Assembly (NCBI GenBank): GCA_966249405.1
Contig: CBINDO010000005.1
Coordinates: 1 to 64,000 of the forward strand
From: SZUA-265 sp966249405
GTDB taxonomy: Bacteria; Myxococcota_A; Polyangia; Polyangiales; Polyangiaceae
Direction: 5' to 3'
DNA length: 64,000 nucleotides
Made by a program: the position numbers and the translations under genes. Position 1 is the first letter of the stretch. Every line of letters begins with the position of its first letter. Shown piece after piece: positions 26,383 to 35,194 of this stretch. The notes below the pieces were generated by a model. The model worked only from the letters and a program-made list of their open reading frames with translations, searched no databases and was not told the DNA's origin.

Positions 26383-27384
26383 ATGACGATGACCATGTCG
26401 TGGAACCAAGTTGCCCTCAGGCGTCGCTACTTACCCTTGTTTGCCTGCGCTGCGGCCGCGGCATGTCAGGCCGAGCAACGCGATTTCTCGCCACAGTCGA
26501 CAGCCGGTGAGACGCGTGCCGACGCCGGTGGTGGCAACGGGAATGACAACGGGAGCGTGAGCGCCGGAAACGGTGAGACTGGCGTGGCTTCCGGGGCCAC
26601 CGATGAAGTAACCTCGACCGCACCGGGCGGGACTTCTCCCGACGAGCGCAGCGTTGACGGCTCGGCGGGTGAGGCGAGCGCCGCAAACGGTGAGACTGCC
26701 CCCGGCGTGGGGGCAACGTCCGAACCCAGCGAGTCGGGCGCAGGCTCGGCCTCGCCCGTGGGAACGGCCGAACCGGAGGATACCAACACCGGCGTCCCGT
26801 CGACATCCGGCTCGAGCGAGACGCCGACCTCACTTTGCGATCAGAACCTGCTCATCAACGGCAGCTTCGAACTAGAGGACGACAGCTGGACCGCCTCGAG
26901 CAGTTATGCGGCGTTCGAGCAGCGCGTGCACCCGCTCATCGTGACCAACGACCACGAGTCGCTCGCCCCGTACGAAGTGACGGCACACGACGGTTCGCGG
27001 TTCGCGTTTCTCGGGGACGTTCCCGATGACGAATACATGGGGTATCACACCACCTTGACCCAGCTGATCTTCGTGCCGGAGGAAGCGATGGGGTTGGTAT
27101 TGCTCGGCTACGTATGGGTCGACACCAATGAATCGGACGAACAGGAGTGGGACCGCGCCTACGTTCAGCTGGAATCCCAGGAAAACTCCGAGGACTACTG
27201 GCAGTTCGCGTTCTGGACGAATCGTGACGCGGGCGGCGGCTGGGTAAAGGTCGACGAGTACATCGAAGACCTCGAGCAAGTTCGCGGCAAACACGTCAAC
27301 GTGGTGGTCCAGGCCGTAACGGATCAAAGCACACCGACCCGTTTCTGGTTCGACGAACTCGAGGTAGTCGTCGTTTGTCCGTGA
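26383..27384 (+). CDS. Lipoprotein with carbohydrate-binding-like C-terminal domain
   Basis: A 333-residue protein with signal peptide and a lipobox-like AAAAAC (Cys28). A Gly/Ser/Thr/Glu linker (about 35-150) is followed by a beta-sandwich domain (about 155-333) starting LLINGSFELEDDSW and ending RFWFDELEVVVV. This is the usual shape of CBM-like jelly-roll modules. It probably tethers to or binds polysaccharide at the surface. It follows ManD by 75 bp on the same strand and may be co-expressed. Confidence 0.65.
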   Translation: MTMTMSWNQVALRRRYLPLFACAAAAACQAEQRDFSPQSTAGETRADAGGGNGNDNGSVSAGNGETGVASGATDEVTSTAPGGTSPDERSVDGSAGEASAANGETAPGVGATSEPSESGAGSASPVGTAEPEDTNTGVPSTSGSSETPTSLCDQNLLINGSFELEDDSWTASSSYAAFEQRVHPLIVTNDHESLAPYEVTAHDGSRFAFLGDVPDDEYMGYHTTLTQLIFVPEEAMGLVLLGYVWVDTNESDEQEWDRAYVQLESQENSEDYWQFAFWTNRDAGGGWVKVDEYIEDLEQVRGKHVNVVVQAVTDQSTPTRFWFDELEVVVVCP

Positions 27385-27504
27385 ACCGCGTCGAGCGAGC
27401 GGCGCTGCAAAGTTTCGCCGTTTGCTGGGCTGCGTGAACGGCTGCCGGTCTCAGAGGTGGTCGCGCGCTGACTGGTAGCGTTTCCAGCTGAACTGTGTGC
27501 CGGA

Positions 27505-27520
27505 TGCAAACACGTCTGCA
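27505..27520. promoter_or_regulatory. LacI-type operator-like palindrome
   Basis: TGCAAACACGTCTGCA is an imperfect 16-bp palindrome (12 of 16 positions symmetric) with the central CG-flanked pattern typical of LacI-family sites. It lies 46 bp before the LacI-family start, fitting autoregulation. Confidence 0.45.
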
Positions 27521-27565
27521 AATATGCGGCTGTGTCGACGTGGACCGCTGTGTTAATGACGCGCC

Positions 27566-28648
27566 ATGGCTCCTCGCGTTCCCAACCATCCCTCTTCCGA
27601 TCTGCCCACCAAACGCGGCTCGGATGACGGCGGCAAGCCCACGATTCGCGCCGTCGCCGAGCGTGCGCAAGTGGCCATCAGCACCGTGTCCCGTGTGCTC
27701 AACGGCGGCCCAGTCAGCTCCGCAGTTCAACTCCGCGTGAACCAGGCGATAGCCGAGCTGGGCTACACGCCGTCGCTCGCCGCGCAGAGCTTGGTCGGGC
27801 GCAAGTCGAATACGGTCGGGTTGGTGACGGACTCCACCGAGAGCCGTTGGTTCTCGCAGGTGTTGCTCGGCATCGAGGGGGCGCTGACGCCCAGTCGGAA
27901 GAGCCTGGTGCTCGCGAGCTTGATGTTGAGCGGCAAATACGACGCCTCCCAAGTACGAGCGTGGGTCAACGAGAAGCGCGTCGATGGGCTCATCTTCGTG
28001 AGGTCATCGGTGGAGGATGTGGATCTGCTGCGTGAGGCACAACTCTCGAGCATGCCCATCGTGCTGATCGGACCGGACGTGGACGAACCGGCTACGTTCA
28101 CCGTTCGCGGCAACAATCTCGACGCGGGACGTTTGGCGGCCGAGCATTTGGTCGACCTCGGGCATCGACGCATCGGTTTTGGCGGCGGACCCCAGAGCTC
28201 GTTGGACTCGCGCATGCGCTTGACCGGTGTGTCGGAGCGATTGGTGGAGTCCGACTGCGCGCTCGACCCGTCTCTGATCTGGAGCGGCCTCCAGTACTCG
28301 ACGCATGCGGGGACGCAGCACGCTCAACGATTCTTGGCGCTGGGGCCATCGCGCCGTCCCACGGCCATGATTCTGGGCAGCGATGCCATGGCCCTAGGCT
28401 TCATGCGCGCCGTCTTGAGCGCCGGGTTGAAGGTGCCCGAAGACGTCAGCGTCGTCGGGTTCGATGGACTGCCGGACGGTGAAGTGTTCTGGCCGTCGCT
28501 GACGACGGTGCGTCAGCCGACTCAACAAATGGCCGCGCACGCTTGCGAGGTGTTGCTGGCGAGCTTGAACGGGCAGAAGGAGCCTGCTGAGCCGTCCGTC
28601 GAGTACCCGATGGAGTTGGTCGTGCGCGAGAGCACGCGAGGACGTTAG
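27566..28648 (+). CDS. LacI-family transcriptional regulator
   Basis: A 360-residue repressor. The N-terminal helix-turn-helix (about 25-50) contains AVAERAQVAISTVSRVLNG, followed by the hinge helix and a periplasmic-binding-like sugar-sensing domain to the end (GLVTDSTESRWFS, then VVGFDGLPDGE). A 24-residue polar extension precedes the usual LacI start; an internal start is possible. It is placed after GH30, ManD and a surface lipoprotein, so a sugar acid or xylo-oligosaccharide is a likely inducer. A palindrome upstream suggests autoregulation. Confidence 0.88.
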   Translation: MAPRVPNHPSSDLPTKRGSDDGGKPTIRAVAERAQVAISTVSRVLNGGPVSSAVQLRVNQAIAELGYTPSLAAQSLVGRKSNTVGLVTDSTESRWFSQVLLGIEGALTPSRKSLVLASLMLSGKYDASQVRAWVNEKRVDGLIFVRSSVEDVDLLREAQLSSMPIVLIGPDVDEPATFTVRGNNLDAGRLAAEHLVDLGHRRIGFGGGPQSSLDSRMRLTGVSERLVESDCALDPSLIWSGLQYSTHAGTQHAQRFLALGPSRRPTAMILGSDAMALGFMRAVLSAGLKVPEDVSVVGFDGLPDGEVFWPSLTTVRQPTQQMAAHACEVLLASLNGQKEPAEPSVEYPMELVVRESTRGR

Positions 28649-28883
28649 TTCCATCTCACCCAGCGTGCGGGACGTCACGCCCTTTGCGGTATTGTTTCGC
28701 AACCATGGCGTGAGCGGTGTCGCGTTGTTGCCGTTGCGTTGTGGCTAGACCCGAAGTTGCATGGCGTGCCTCGACGGTAGACTTTGTCGACCGTTCTTTG
28801 GGACACGTGCAAGCGGTGAACTCGCGATGAGTTCCACCGCTCTCGTGTGCTTTCGTAACCGTTTGACTAGAGGTCGTGAAATT

Positions 28884-29267
28884 ATGAGAAATTGGATTAA
28901 CGTCGGTTTGGCTAGTGTGAGTGCGGCAGCTCTCCTCATCGGCTGCGGTGACGACGACGACGCGGTCGTGCCCCCAACGCCCTCCGTCGAGGACGGGGGT
29001 GCCGACGCGGCGCCGCCGGCTACTAGCTCTGCGCTCGTAATCGATGCGGGCGCGGAGACGTCGTCCGTTGCGGTCGACTCGGGCACCGTCCCAACCGATG
29101 CAGGCGCGCCCGACGGCTCCACCTCGGCGCCGTTGGATGCCGAGGCGCCCGACGCGGAGGTCCCCTCGGACGCGGCCCCAGCAGCCGACGCCGACGCTCC
29201 TATCGACGCCGAAGCTCCCGACGCGACGGCCGTCGATGCCGACGTCTCGGTTGGCGACGGCGGTTGA
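28884..29267 (+). CDS. Small low-complexity Asp/Ala-rich lipoprotein
   Basis: A 127-residue protein: a signal peptide with lipobox LLIGC, then GDDDDA, and almost entirely Ala/Asp/Pro/Ser with repeated DAEAPDA- and DAG-like units. There is no globular domain. Such acidic surface tails occur widely in Myxococcota, and their role is unknown. The start at 28884 gives the signal peptide; the longer frame has no signal. Confidence 0.6.
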   Translation: MRNWINVGLASVSAAALLIGCGDDDDAVVPPTPSVEDGGADAAPPATSSALVIDAGAETSSVAVDSGTVPTDAGAPDGSTSAPLDAEAPDAEVPSDAAPAADADAPIDAEAPDATAVDADVSVGDGG

Positions 29268-29534
29268 ACGACCATAATCGCTACGGGAGACCGCCTCACG
29301 GGCACCACTCTCGTAGCGAGCACCCAGCACGCCGACGTCGCGTCCACGATGACGCCGTTGGACGTGTGTGGATGCTTCGAATGCCCGTTCGGGTTCTCCT
29401 CGCGCCCTGGCGTCGTGCCGGATGAATCTCCCAAATTGCCGGCAAGTTCGGCGCCAATTTGGTCTCGCTTCGATTCGCACGGGCACCTGCCGTTCGCGAG
29501 TGCAGTCTGGTGCGTTTGGACGTAACGTCGCGCC

Positions 29535-30845
29535 ATGTCGGGACGCGAAGGCAGGGAGGGCAAGTATTGCATCATTGGTGCCGGTCCGTCGGGATTGGCG
29601 ACAGCGGCGGCGTTCAGAAAACACGGCGTCCCGTACGATCACCTCGAACGGCATAACGCGGTCGGCGGGCTGTGGGACATCGCCAACCCGGGTACAGCCA
29701 TGTACACCTCCGCGCACCTCATCTCGTCGCGGACGAAGAGCGGGTTCATCGGGTTTCCAATGCCGGAGCACTACCCCGACTATCCGAGCCGTGAACAAGT
29801 GCTCGAGTATCTGCGCGCCTTCGCGCGCCAATTCCAGCTCGAATCCAACATCGAGTTTGGTCGCACCGTCGAAAGCGTGCAGTGCTCGGACGACCGTGCC
29901 GTCGTCGTCAGCAATGGCGAGGCGCGCACCTATCGAGGGGTGGTGTGTGCCTCGGGGCTCAACTGGGAGCCCCTCATGCCGCAATACGAAGGAACCTTCG
30001 AGGGCGATTTCCGTCACGCGATCACCTACAAACACGCAAGCGAGTTCGACGGCAAACGTGTCGTGATCGTCGGTCTCGGCAACTCCGGCGCCGACATCGC
30101 GTGTGATGCAGCTCAGCGGGCTCGTTCAGTAGTGGTCAGCACGCGCCGCGGGTACTACTTCATCCCGAAGTTCATCTTCGGCAAGCCGGCAGACGTCTTC
30201 GCGAGTGAAGGACCACGGCTCCCTCTCTGGCTCGAGCGACCGATATTCAGCTTCTTGCAGCGATTGCTCGTCGGTGACGCAACCCGTCTGGGAATGCCCG
30301 AGCCCGACCACGCCATTCTACAGTCTCACCCGCTGGTGAACGATCAGCTCCTCCACCATCTGCACCATGGAACCGTGACGCTCAAGGGTGCGATTCGGGG
30401 ATTCCAGGGGCAGACGGTTCAATTCGTCGACGGTACGGAGACCGAAGCGGATCTCGTGTTGCTGGCCACTGGTTACTCACGGAGCATCCGCTACTTGGAG
30501 ACCAACGTCTTCGATGGCGGCCGCGCTACGAGCAACTTCATCAGCTGCTTCAATCACAAGGCGCCCAACCTGTTTACGGTTGGATTCGCTGAGCTCAACG
30601 GACCGCTGTATCCGCATTTGTCGCGGTTGGCGGACCTGACTGCCCGCGTGGCTCATGCCCAACTCCACTCCCCCCGTGACGCTGCGCGCTTCTACGAATG
30701 GATCGCTTCCGTGCACGTCGACAAGGCAGGCGGCCGCACCTTCATCGATTCTCATCGCCACCAGCATTATCACGACGATCGCGCGCTCACTCGGACCACT
30801 CGCCAAGCTTTCAGAGTCATGGGCTGGGAATGCCCGACCGCCTGA
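29535..30845 (+). CDS. Flavin-containing monooxygenase
   Basis: A 436-residue FAD/NADPH enzyme of the FMO or Baeyer-Villiger type. The N-terminal FAD motif IIGAGPSGLATA (about 13-24), the second nucleotide motif VVIVGLGNSGADIA (about 175-188) and the late LLATGY (about 314) are present. It would oxygenate a nucleophilic N, S or carbonyl substrate. The FMO fingerprint FxGxxxHxxxY is not evident as such, only GDFRHAITYKHASEF, so the subclass is open. It is convergent with the propeller lipoprotein. Substrate unknown. Confidence 0.82.
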   Translation: MSGREGREGKYCIIGAGPSGLATAAAFRKHGVPYDHLERHNAVGGLWDIANPGTAMYTSAHLISSRTKSGFIGFPMPEHYPDYPSREQVLEYLRAFARQFQLESNIEFGRTVESVQCSDDRAVVVSNGEARTYRGVVCASGLNWEPLMPQYEGTFEGDFRHAITYKHASEFDGKRVVIVGLGNSGADIACDAAQRARSVVVSTRRGYYFIPKFIFGKPADVFASEGPRLPLWLERPIFSFLQRLLVGDATRLGMPEPDHAILQSHPLVNDQLLHHLHHGTVTLKGAIRGFQGQTVQFVDGTETEADLVLLATGYSRSIRYLETNVFDGGRATSNFISCFNHKAPNLFTVGFAELNGPLYPHLSRLADLTARVAHAQLHSPRDAARFYEWIASVHVDKAGGRTFIDSHRHQHYHDDRALTRTTRQAFRVMGWECPTA

Positions 30846-30863
30846 CGAGCGCCACTTGGCCTT

Positions 30864-32486
30864 TCATTCTCGCGGAAAGCCGTAAAGTCTGAGCGTGGTT
30901 GGCTCGGGTACGGGGGATCGAGGCATATCGCGGTTCGAGTCCAACGTCTCCCAGCGAAGGAGGTACGTGTAGGCGTTGGGGACGGAGTCGGCGCTGGACC
31001 GCGCCCACTCGTGAGCCCATCGAACGCGCATTCCCTCGGTCGAGGACTCGACTTGGTCGAGCTCCTTTGGATATGGCAAGGGAGGGTCGATGGTGCGCAC
31101 TGCGCGCAGAGTTTCCGGGTCCAATTCGAACGCTCCCCACCCTCCATATTGCGCGTGGTAGAAGGTTTGGGTGAGACGGCCGTCGGCTTGCACCTTCACG
31201 CCTTCCACTTCCAATTCGAACACGAGCGTGCCTTCCCCCCCGAAGTCCCAACGGTAGTCCCACTCCGACGTCTGGTGGACGACCCACTTGCCTGCCTCGA
31301 CGCGCGCGTTGTAGAGCTGAGTTTTGCCGTTCGCGTCATACTTGTGATAGACGATCACCGCCCGACCCTCGGCATCGAAGCCGACCTTGGTGTTGTTGTT
31401 GATCAAGCCCGAGTTCGTGGCGACAGGGTCGACGATATCAGCGGTTCCCAGCCGCATCGGCAAGGGTACGGGTTGGCCGGTATCCCCCGCCTCCCACTCC
31501 ACCAAGTTGCGCGTGCGGGCGTACGAGAGATCGTGGTTGGTGTCTGCATCCGGCGTGTCTCGCCAAACCCAAACCAGATGCCAGTATCCGTCGGGGCCCT
31601 GGATCGGCCCAACGGGGTAGGCGTTGCGTTCCCCCTCGCCGTCGGTGAGCGGTGTGTCCAACAAGCGCGTCCACCGTTTGGAGTTCACGTCGTATTCGTT
31701 GAAGATGTGATTGCCGTTGCCGCTGCCGCCGTCGCGATACGCAAAGGCCAAAGCCCCGCTGGGAGAGCGGAAAAACTCAGGGTAGGTGACGCTCTGTTCG
31801 TTGGCAGAGACCATTGACGGAACCCGGACGAGGGATGAGATATCGCCCGGTGCGGTCGACCGGAAGTAGATCAGCGGGACGTTGTGCATGTTCCCGCTCA
31901 CGTGCAGGTAGCCGTCCTCGTCGAGCGCCATGGCGATGTGGTTGTGACTGTCCCACCCGACGCTGGTGTCGAGTTCGCGACGAGTCCAGGTGGCGTTGGG
32001 TAGCTCGCGTGCAGCAATGGTCAGGCGCTGATTGGCTGCGTAGTAGGCGGCGTACTGGTGTGTGTTGCTAGTGACCAATGCGAAGTTCACCGGATGGCCC
32101 GACCACACTTGATCGATGTCGAGTACGACCGGCTCGAGGTTCATGTCCGTCGTCGCGTCCGTCGAGGCGAAGCCGTGGCTCGGGTTAGACTGAGCACTCT
32201 CGGACGTCACGCTCTCGTAGGACGCGGAGGCGACAGTAGGCGGGCCACTCCCCGTGGCCGGTTCCGACGAAACGTCTGCGGTCGAGTCATCGGCCGTGTT
32301 GCGCGGCGGCGTGGAGGAACTCGGCGGCGTGGAGGAACTCGATCCCGGTGAGGTTACCGAGCTGATGTCGCTGGACGGGAGTACGGGCGTGGTCGTCGTC
32401 GTGTTCGAGGGCACCGGCGACGGCGACGCCTGCGAACAACCGAACGCGAAGAGGCTCGGGAACAGGAAGCAGGTGCCGCGTGCCAT
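30864..32486 (-). CDS. BNR-type beta-propeller lipoprotein, possible polysaccharide lyase
   Basis: A 540-residue lipoprotein with lipobox LFAFGC (Cys17), a long Ser/Thr/Pro linker (about 20-115) and a propeller domain. The motif DSHNHIAMALDEDGYLHVSG, followed by MHNVPLIYFRS, is typical of the BNR_4 family that includes ulvan lyases (PL24/PL25) and related polysaccharide lyases. The exact activity, or whether it only binds, cannot be read from the sequence. It lies beside the xylan- and uronate-related genes and may act on an acidic glycan. Confidence 0.72.
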   Translation of the reverse strand: MARGTCFLFPSLFAFGCSQASPSPVPSNTTTTTPVLPSSDISSVTSPGSSSSTPPSSSTPPRNTADDSTADVSSEPATGSGPPTVASASYESVTSESAQSNPSHGFASTDATTDMNLEPVVLDIDQVWSGHPVNFALVTSNTHQYAAYYAANQRLTIAARELPNATWTRRELDTSVGWDSHNHIAMALDEDGYLHVSGNMHNVPLIYFRSTAPGDISSLVRVPSMVSANEQSVTYPEFFRSPSGALAFAYRDGGSGNGNHIFNEYDVNSKRWTRLLDTPLTDGEGERNAYPVGPIQGPDGYWHLVWVWRDTPDADTNHDLSYARTRNLVEWEAGDTGQPVPLPMRLGTADIVDPVATNSGLINNNTKVGFDAEGRAVIVYHKYDANGKTQLYNARVEAGKWVVHQTSEWDYRWDFGGEGTLVFELEVEGVKVQADGRLTQTFYHAQYGGWGAFELDPETLRAVRTIDPPLPYPKELDQVESSTEGMRVRWAHEWARSSADSVPNAYTYLLRWETLDSNRDMPRSPVPEPTTLRLYGFPRE

Positions 32487-32634
32487 GCCGCATCCGATCT
32501 AGCCGATCCTGCAACGCGAGGTCCAGGCGTACGCGTCCAGCAGTGAGGGTCGGCATCTAGCCGTGCCGAGCCTGCGCCGATTTCGTCGTCCGTTACTACA
32601 TGCTCAGCACACGATTACGTTAGATTGCGAGGGC

Positions 32635-34212
32635 ATGGACCTCGAGAGCAGCGAAAATTCGGAACGGCTCGTTCGATGGGGAGCGGTCGCCGGGGCGGCC
32701 CTGGGAGCGCTCGTGTTCCTGGTAGGGTGTGCAGCGTTCTTCGGGTTCACTGCAGACGACGCATTCATCGTGGTGAGATACGCATACAACCTGGTAACTC
32801 GCGGCGAGCTGGCGTTCAACCCGGGAGAGCGAGTGTCTGCGTTGACGTCACCGCTGCATGCGTTGCTCACGACGGGCGTTCTTGCGGTGGTCGGCCTCGG
32901 CTCGGTAGAAGTCGCCAACAAGTGTCTCGGAATGTTCGCGGTGCTTGCCTCGGTCGGCTTCGCGGGAGTTTCCACGCTGAACCGCGAATCCCAGCGCGTT
33001 CTTTTCTGGGTTGGGACGCTCGCTTCACCTTTCGTCTGGCTGTGGACGGTGGGCGGGCTCGAAACTCCTTACCTGCTCGCGTCGGTGACCACCGTCGCGG
33101 CGCTTCATGTACGTGCCATGCGAACGGCTTCACCTTCGTCCCTGTGGGCGATGGCCGCTGCGACCGCCTTCGGGCTGTTGTTGCGGCTCGACGCGTGCTT
33201 GTTCCTGGCACCGTTGTGGGTCGCTTCGAGTCTTCGTTACCGATGGCAAATCGCGAGGCCGGCGGCGCTCGTCGTCGTTCTCGTCGGCGCTTGGTATGCG
33301 TTCGCTGCCTTCTATTTCCACGACGTTTTCCCGACGTCATTTTACGTCAAGTTGTTCCACAAACCGAAGCCCCTGGCAGACAACGTCTCCTATTCGCTGC
33401 AGTTTCTTCTGCTCTCGGGCGTTGCGATCGTTTCACTCGTGACGATCTCGTCGTGGAGAACGCGTGAGACATCGCGCGCCAATTCACCCGGGCGCGATGG
33501 GCAGTGGGCGCTGTGCTTTGGGTTGGGTTTCGTATTCGTCTACTCCCTGACCCATTCGGCGCAACACATGTTCTTCGCTTTCCGTCTGTTCGTTCCTTAC
33601 GTCCCGGCCACGTTCCTGGTTCTGGCAGGGTGGCGTTCGCTGCACGGTTGGCGCCTGCTGCTTGGTGTGGGCTCGACTCTGCTGGGGCAAGCCGTTTTGG
33701 CTCATCAAATGTTCAGCCGCGGGATGAGTCCGACGTTGAGCATGTTGGTCAGTGAAGAGCATTCGGAAGAATACGACGACGTTTCGCTTCTCGAGTACAT
33801 GGAGTTCGTGGCTGCCCTCGACCGCTCTGCTGAGCCAGTTCGCCGGCATTGGCAGGCACACGCCCCGTCTTTGGAGCAGCCGCGGCTCGCTGTTTACACG
33901 GGGGGAACACCGCCTGTCCGACTGCCAGAGTTCACGGTGCTGGAGGAGTTGGTGAGCTACCGTAAAGAGTGCGAGCCAAACTTCTTCCTTCAAGCACATT
34001 ATGCCCAGATCCTTCGGATCGCCGAGAGGGACGAGGACCGGCGAACGGCCTTTGCCGAACTCGCGGTCGAGCGCACTGGCAGGCTGCCGGAAGTAGTTTC
34101 GCGCGAGGTGTTCTTTTTTAACGGACATCCGTTCGTCGCGGAGATTCTCTTCAACGCGAATCCGTTGCCGATGACCCTGCCTACCTACGTCGGCGATCCT
34201 TGCTCTCCTTGA
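32635..34212 (+). CDS. Multi-pass membrane glycosyltransferase-like protein (GT-C, AftB-like)
   Basis: A 525-residue protein with about ten membrane segments. The first loop contains TADDAFIVVRYAYNL then FNPGERVSALTSPLHALL, the acidic loop and NPGER motif of GT-C enzymes such as mycobacterial AftB that use lipid-linked sugar donors. The C-terminal 130 residues are soluble. Probably transfers a sugar to an envelope or secreted glycan; donor and acceptor unknown. The start at 32635 is chosen because the 24 upstream residues have no membrane or domain character. Confidence 0.7.
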   Translation: MDLESSENSERLVRWGAVAGAALGALVFLVGCAAFFGFTADDAFIVVRYAYNLVTRGELAFNPGERVSALTSPLHALLTTGVLAVVGLGSVEVANKCLGMFAVLASVGFAGVSTLNRESQRVLFWVGTLASPFVWLWTVGGLETPYLLASVTTVAALHVRAMRTASPSSLWAMAAATAFGLLLRLDACLFLAPLWVASSLRYRWQIARPAALVVVLVGAWYAFAAFYFHDVFPTSFYVKLFHKPKPLADNVSYSLQFLLLSGVAIVSLVTISSWRTRETSRANSPGRDGQWALCFGLGFVFVYSLTHSAQHMFFAFRLFVPYVPATFLVLAGWRSLHGWRLLLGVGSTLLGQAVLAHQMFSRGMSPTLSMLVSEEHSEEYDDVSLLEYMEFVAALDRSAEPVRRHWQAHAPSLEQPRLAVYTGGTPPVRLPEFTVLEELVSYRKECEPNFFLQAHYAQILRIAERDEDRRTAFAELAVERTGRLPEVVSREVFFFNGHPFVAEILFNANPLPMTLPTYVGDPCSP

Positions 34213-34242
34213 AGCCAACAACGACGAGAAGGGACAGCGTTG

Positions 34243-34770
34243 CTACATCGGCGCCGTCTCGACTGAGCTCAGCGAGCGTTGCGCGGACAGGTAGGGCAGT
34301 TCGAGCAATGCTGCCCGGTCCTCACCCATGGCCGCTAAAGCTCGTGGGAAAAAATCCGATTCCTCCTCTTCGATATGTTGCGAGACGGCATCGAAAAGCC
34401 GCTGCAAGGATACGGACCAATCTGGCGCGCCCATTGGCAAAGCGGAGACTTCCGCGACCAGATTCTCCAGTAGGCGGGCTTGGTGAGCATGTTCGTCGGC
34501 TACGTACTGGAGGGAGGGATACTCAGGGAAGACGGAGTACACCTCTTGCAGCTCGGCGCCCTCGTGGGCGAGTAGGGCCGTACTGACCTCGCGCCATAGC
34601 CGCATTCGAGACTCCAGATCGGACGCCACTAACAGCGTCGTCACGAGCGTCTTTAGCTCGGCGTGCTCTCTCTCGAGAACATCGAAGACGCCGCGCGAGG
34701 AGCTGAGCGTCTCTGTTGCAGAGGAAGGGCGCATACCGGTGGTGGTTGATTCTGACAGGGGTTTGGTCAT
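34243..34770 (-). CDS. Hemerythrin HHE-domain protein
   Basis: A 175-residue four-helix protein with the diiron ligands laid out in order: EREHAEL, LLAHEGAELQEVY, DEHAHQARLLENL and HIEEEESDFFPRA. Hemerythrin-like proteins bind oxygen, NO or iron, or repair Fe-S clusters under stress. The first 25 residues are Ser/Thr-rich and probably disordered. It opens a redox or stress cluster running to about 41.9 kb, and is divergent from the small membrane protein gene across a region holding a hairpin and a repeat. Confidence 0.85.
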   Translation of the reverse strand: MTKPLSESTTTGMRPSSATETLSSSRGVFDVLEREHAELKTLVTTLLVASDLESRMRLWREVSTALLAHEGAELQEVYSVFPEYPSLQYVADEHAHQARLLENLVAEVSALPMGAPDWSVSLQRLFDAVSQHIEEEESDFFPRALAAMGEDRAALLELPYLSAQRSLSSVETAPM

Positions 34771-34860
34771 CGGTTCACCTTCTGGTGCGCGGCGCAGCCG
34801 CGCGAGTGGAACGTCTCGGTGTAGCGATTGCAGATTACGTGCCCAAGCTCACGTGCGATT

Positions 34861-34888
34861 CGATAGGGGCATACATTTGCCCCTATCG
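34861..34888. promoter_or_regulatory. Perfect hairpin / operator-like inverted repeat
   Basis: CGATAGGGGCA (34861-34871) and TGCCCCTATCG (34878-34888) form a perfect 11-bp inverted repeat with a 6-nt loop, about 90 bp upstream of the hemerythrin start. No T-tract on either side, so an operator or mRNA leader structure is likelier than a terminator. Confidence 0.5.
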
Positions 34889-34959
34889 TGTCGGTTCGCC
34901 GCGGAGCTCACAGCCGCGAGGCTCGTGATGGCAACCTCAGGTCGTAGGAGCTGACCGAG

Positions 34960-35105
34960 CCCCAGAGTGCGGTTCAGGCGAACCGAACTCTGCAATGTAG
35001 CAGTCCCACCGGCTGATAGTTTGCCGTACGAGTAGCGATTCGAACGCCCTCACACCGGGGGCGGCGGCAATCGCCGTAAGGTCAACACAGCCGAACCGTG
35101 GGTTT
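34960..35105 (+). repeat. Structured repeat element, copy 2
   Basis: Partner of 19845-19985 in opposite orientation. It begins with a hairpin of 12-bp arms with one mismatch (34964-34975 with 34980-34991), followed by conserved blocks able to form small stems: CGGC and GCCG around TGATAGTTT, GCG and CGC around ATTCGAA, and GGCG and CGCC around GCAAT. It ends about 90 bp before the start at 35195, in the same orientation as that gene. GTTCGAATC, present on the other strand of both copies, resembles a tRNA T-loop but no full tRNA is present. Confidence 0.7.
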
Positions 35106-35194
35106 AATAGTCGGCGAAGGTTAGCGAGCAGTGAATGGGCACGACGTTTGCACCATGTTGTCGACCGTCCTCGAGCGACGGCTACGGAGCAAAC

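Larger units (their letters stand above)
34771..35194. other. Intergenic region with hairpin and repeat element
   Basis: Divergent region of about 420 bp, holding a perfect 11-bp-arm hairpin (34861-34888) and structured repeat copy 2 (34960-35105). No coding frame was recognised. Confidence 0.5.

Noticed and set aside
28656..30035. 459-aa minus-strand open frame
   Set aside because: Antisense to the flavin monooxygenase and the Asp/Ala-rich lipoprotein. It has no domain, is Arg-rich and has no start context.
35001..35060. tRNA-like T-arm (GTTCGAATC on the minus strand)
   Set aside because: Only the T-loop resembles a tRNA. No acceptor stem, anticodon arm or CCA end could be built around it.
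19845..35105. Composite transposon flanked by inverted repeats
   Set aside because: The flanking elements are not terminal-repeat-like, no transposase lies inside, and the enclosed genes have normal composition. They are better explained as dispersed structured elements.
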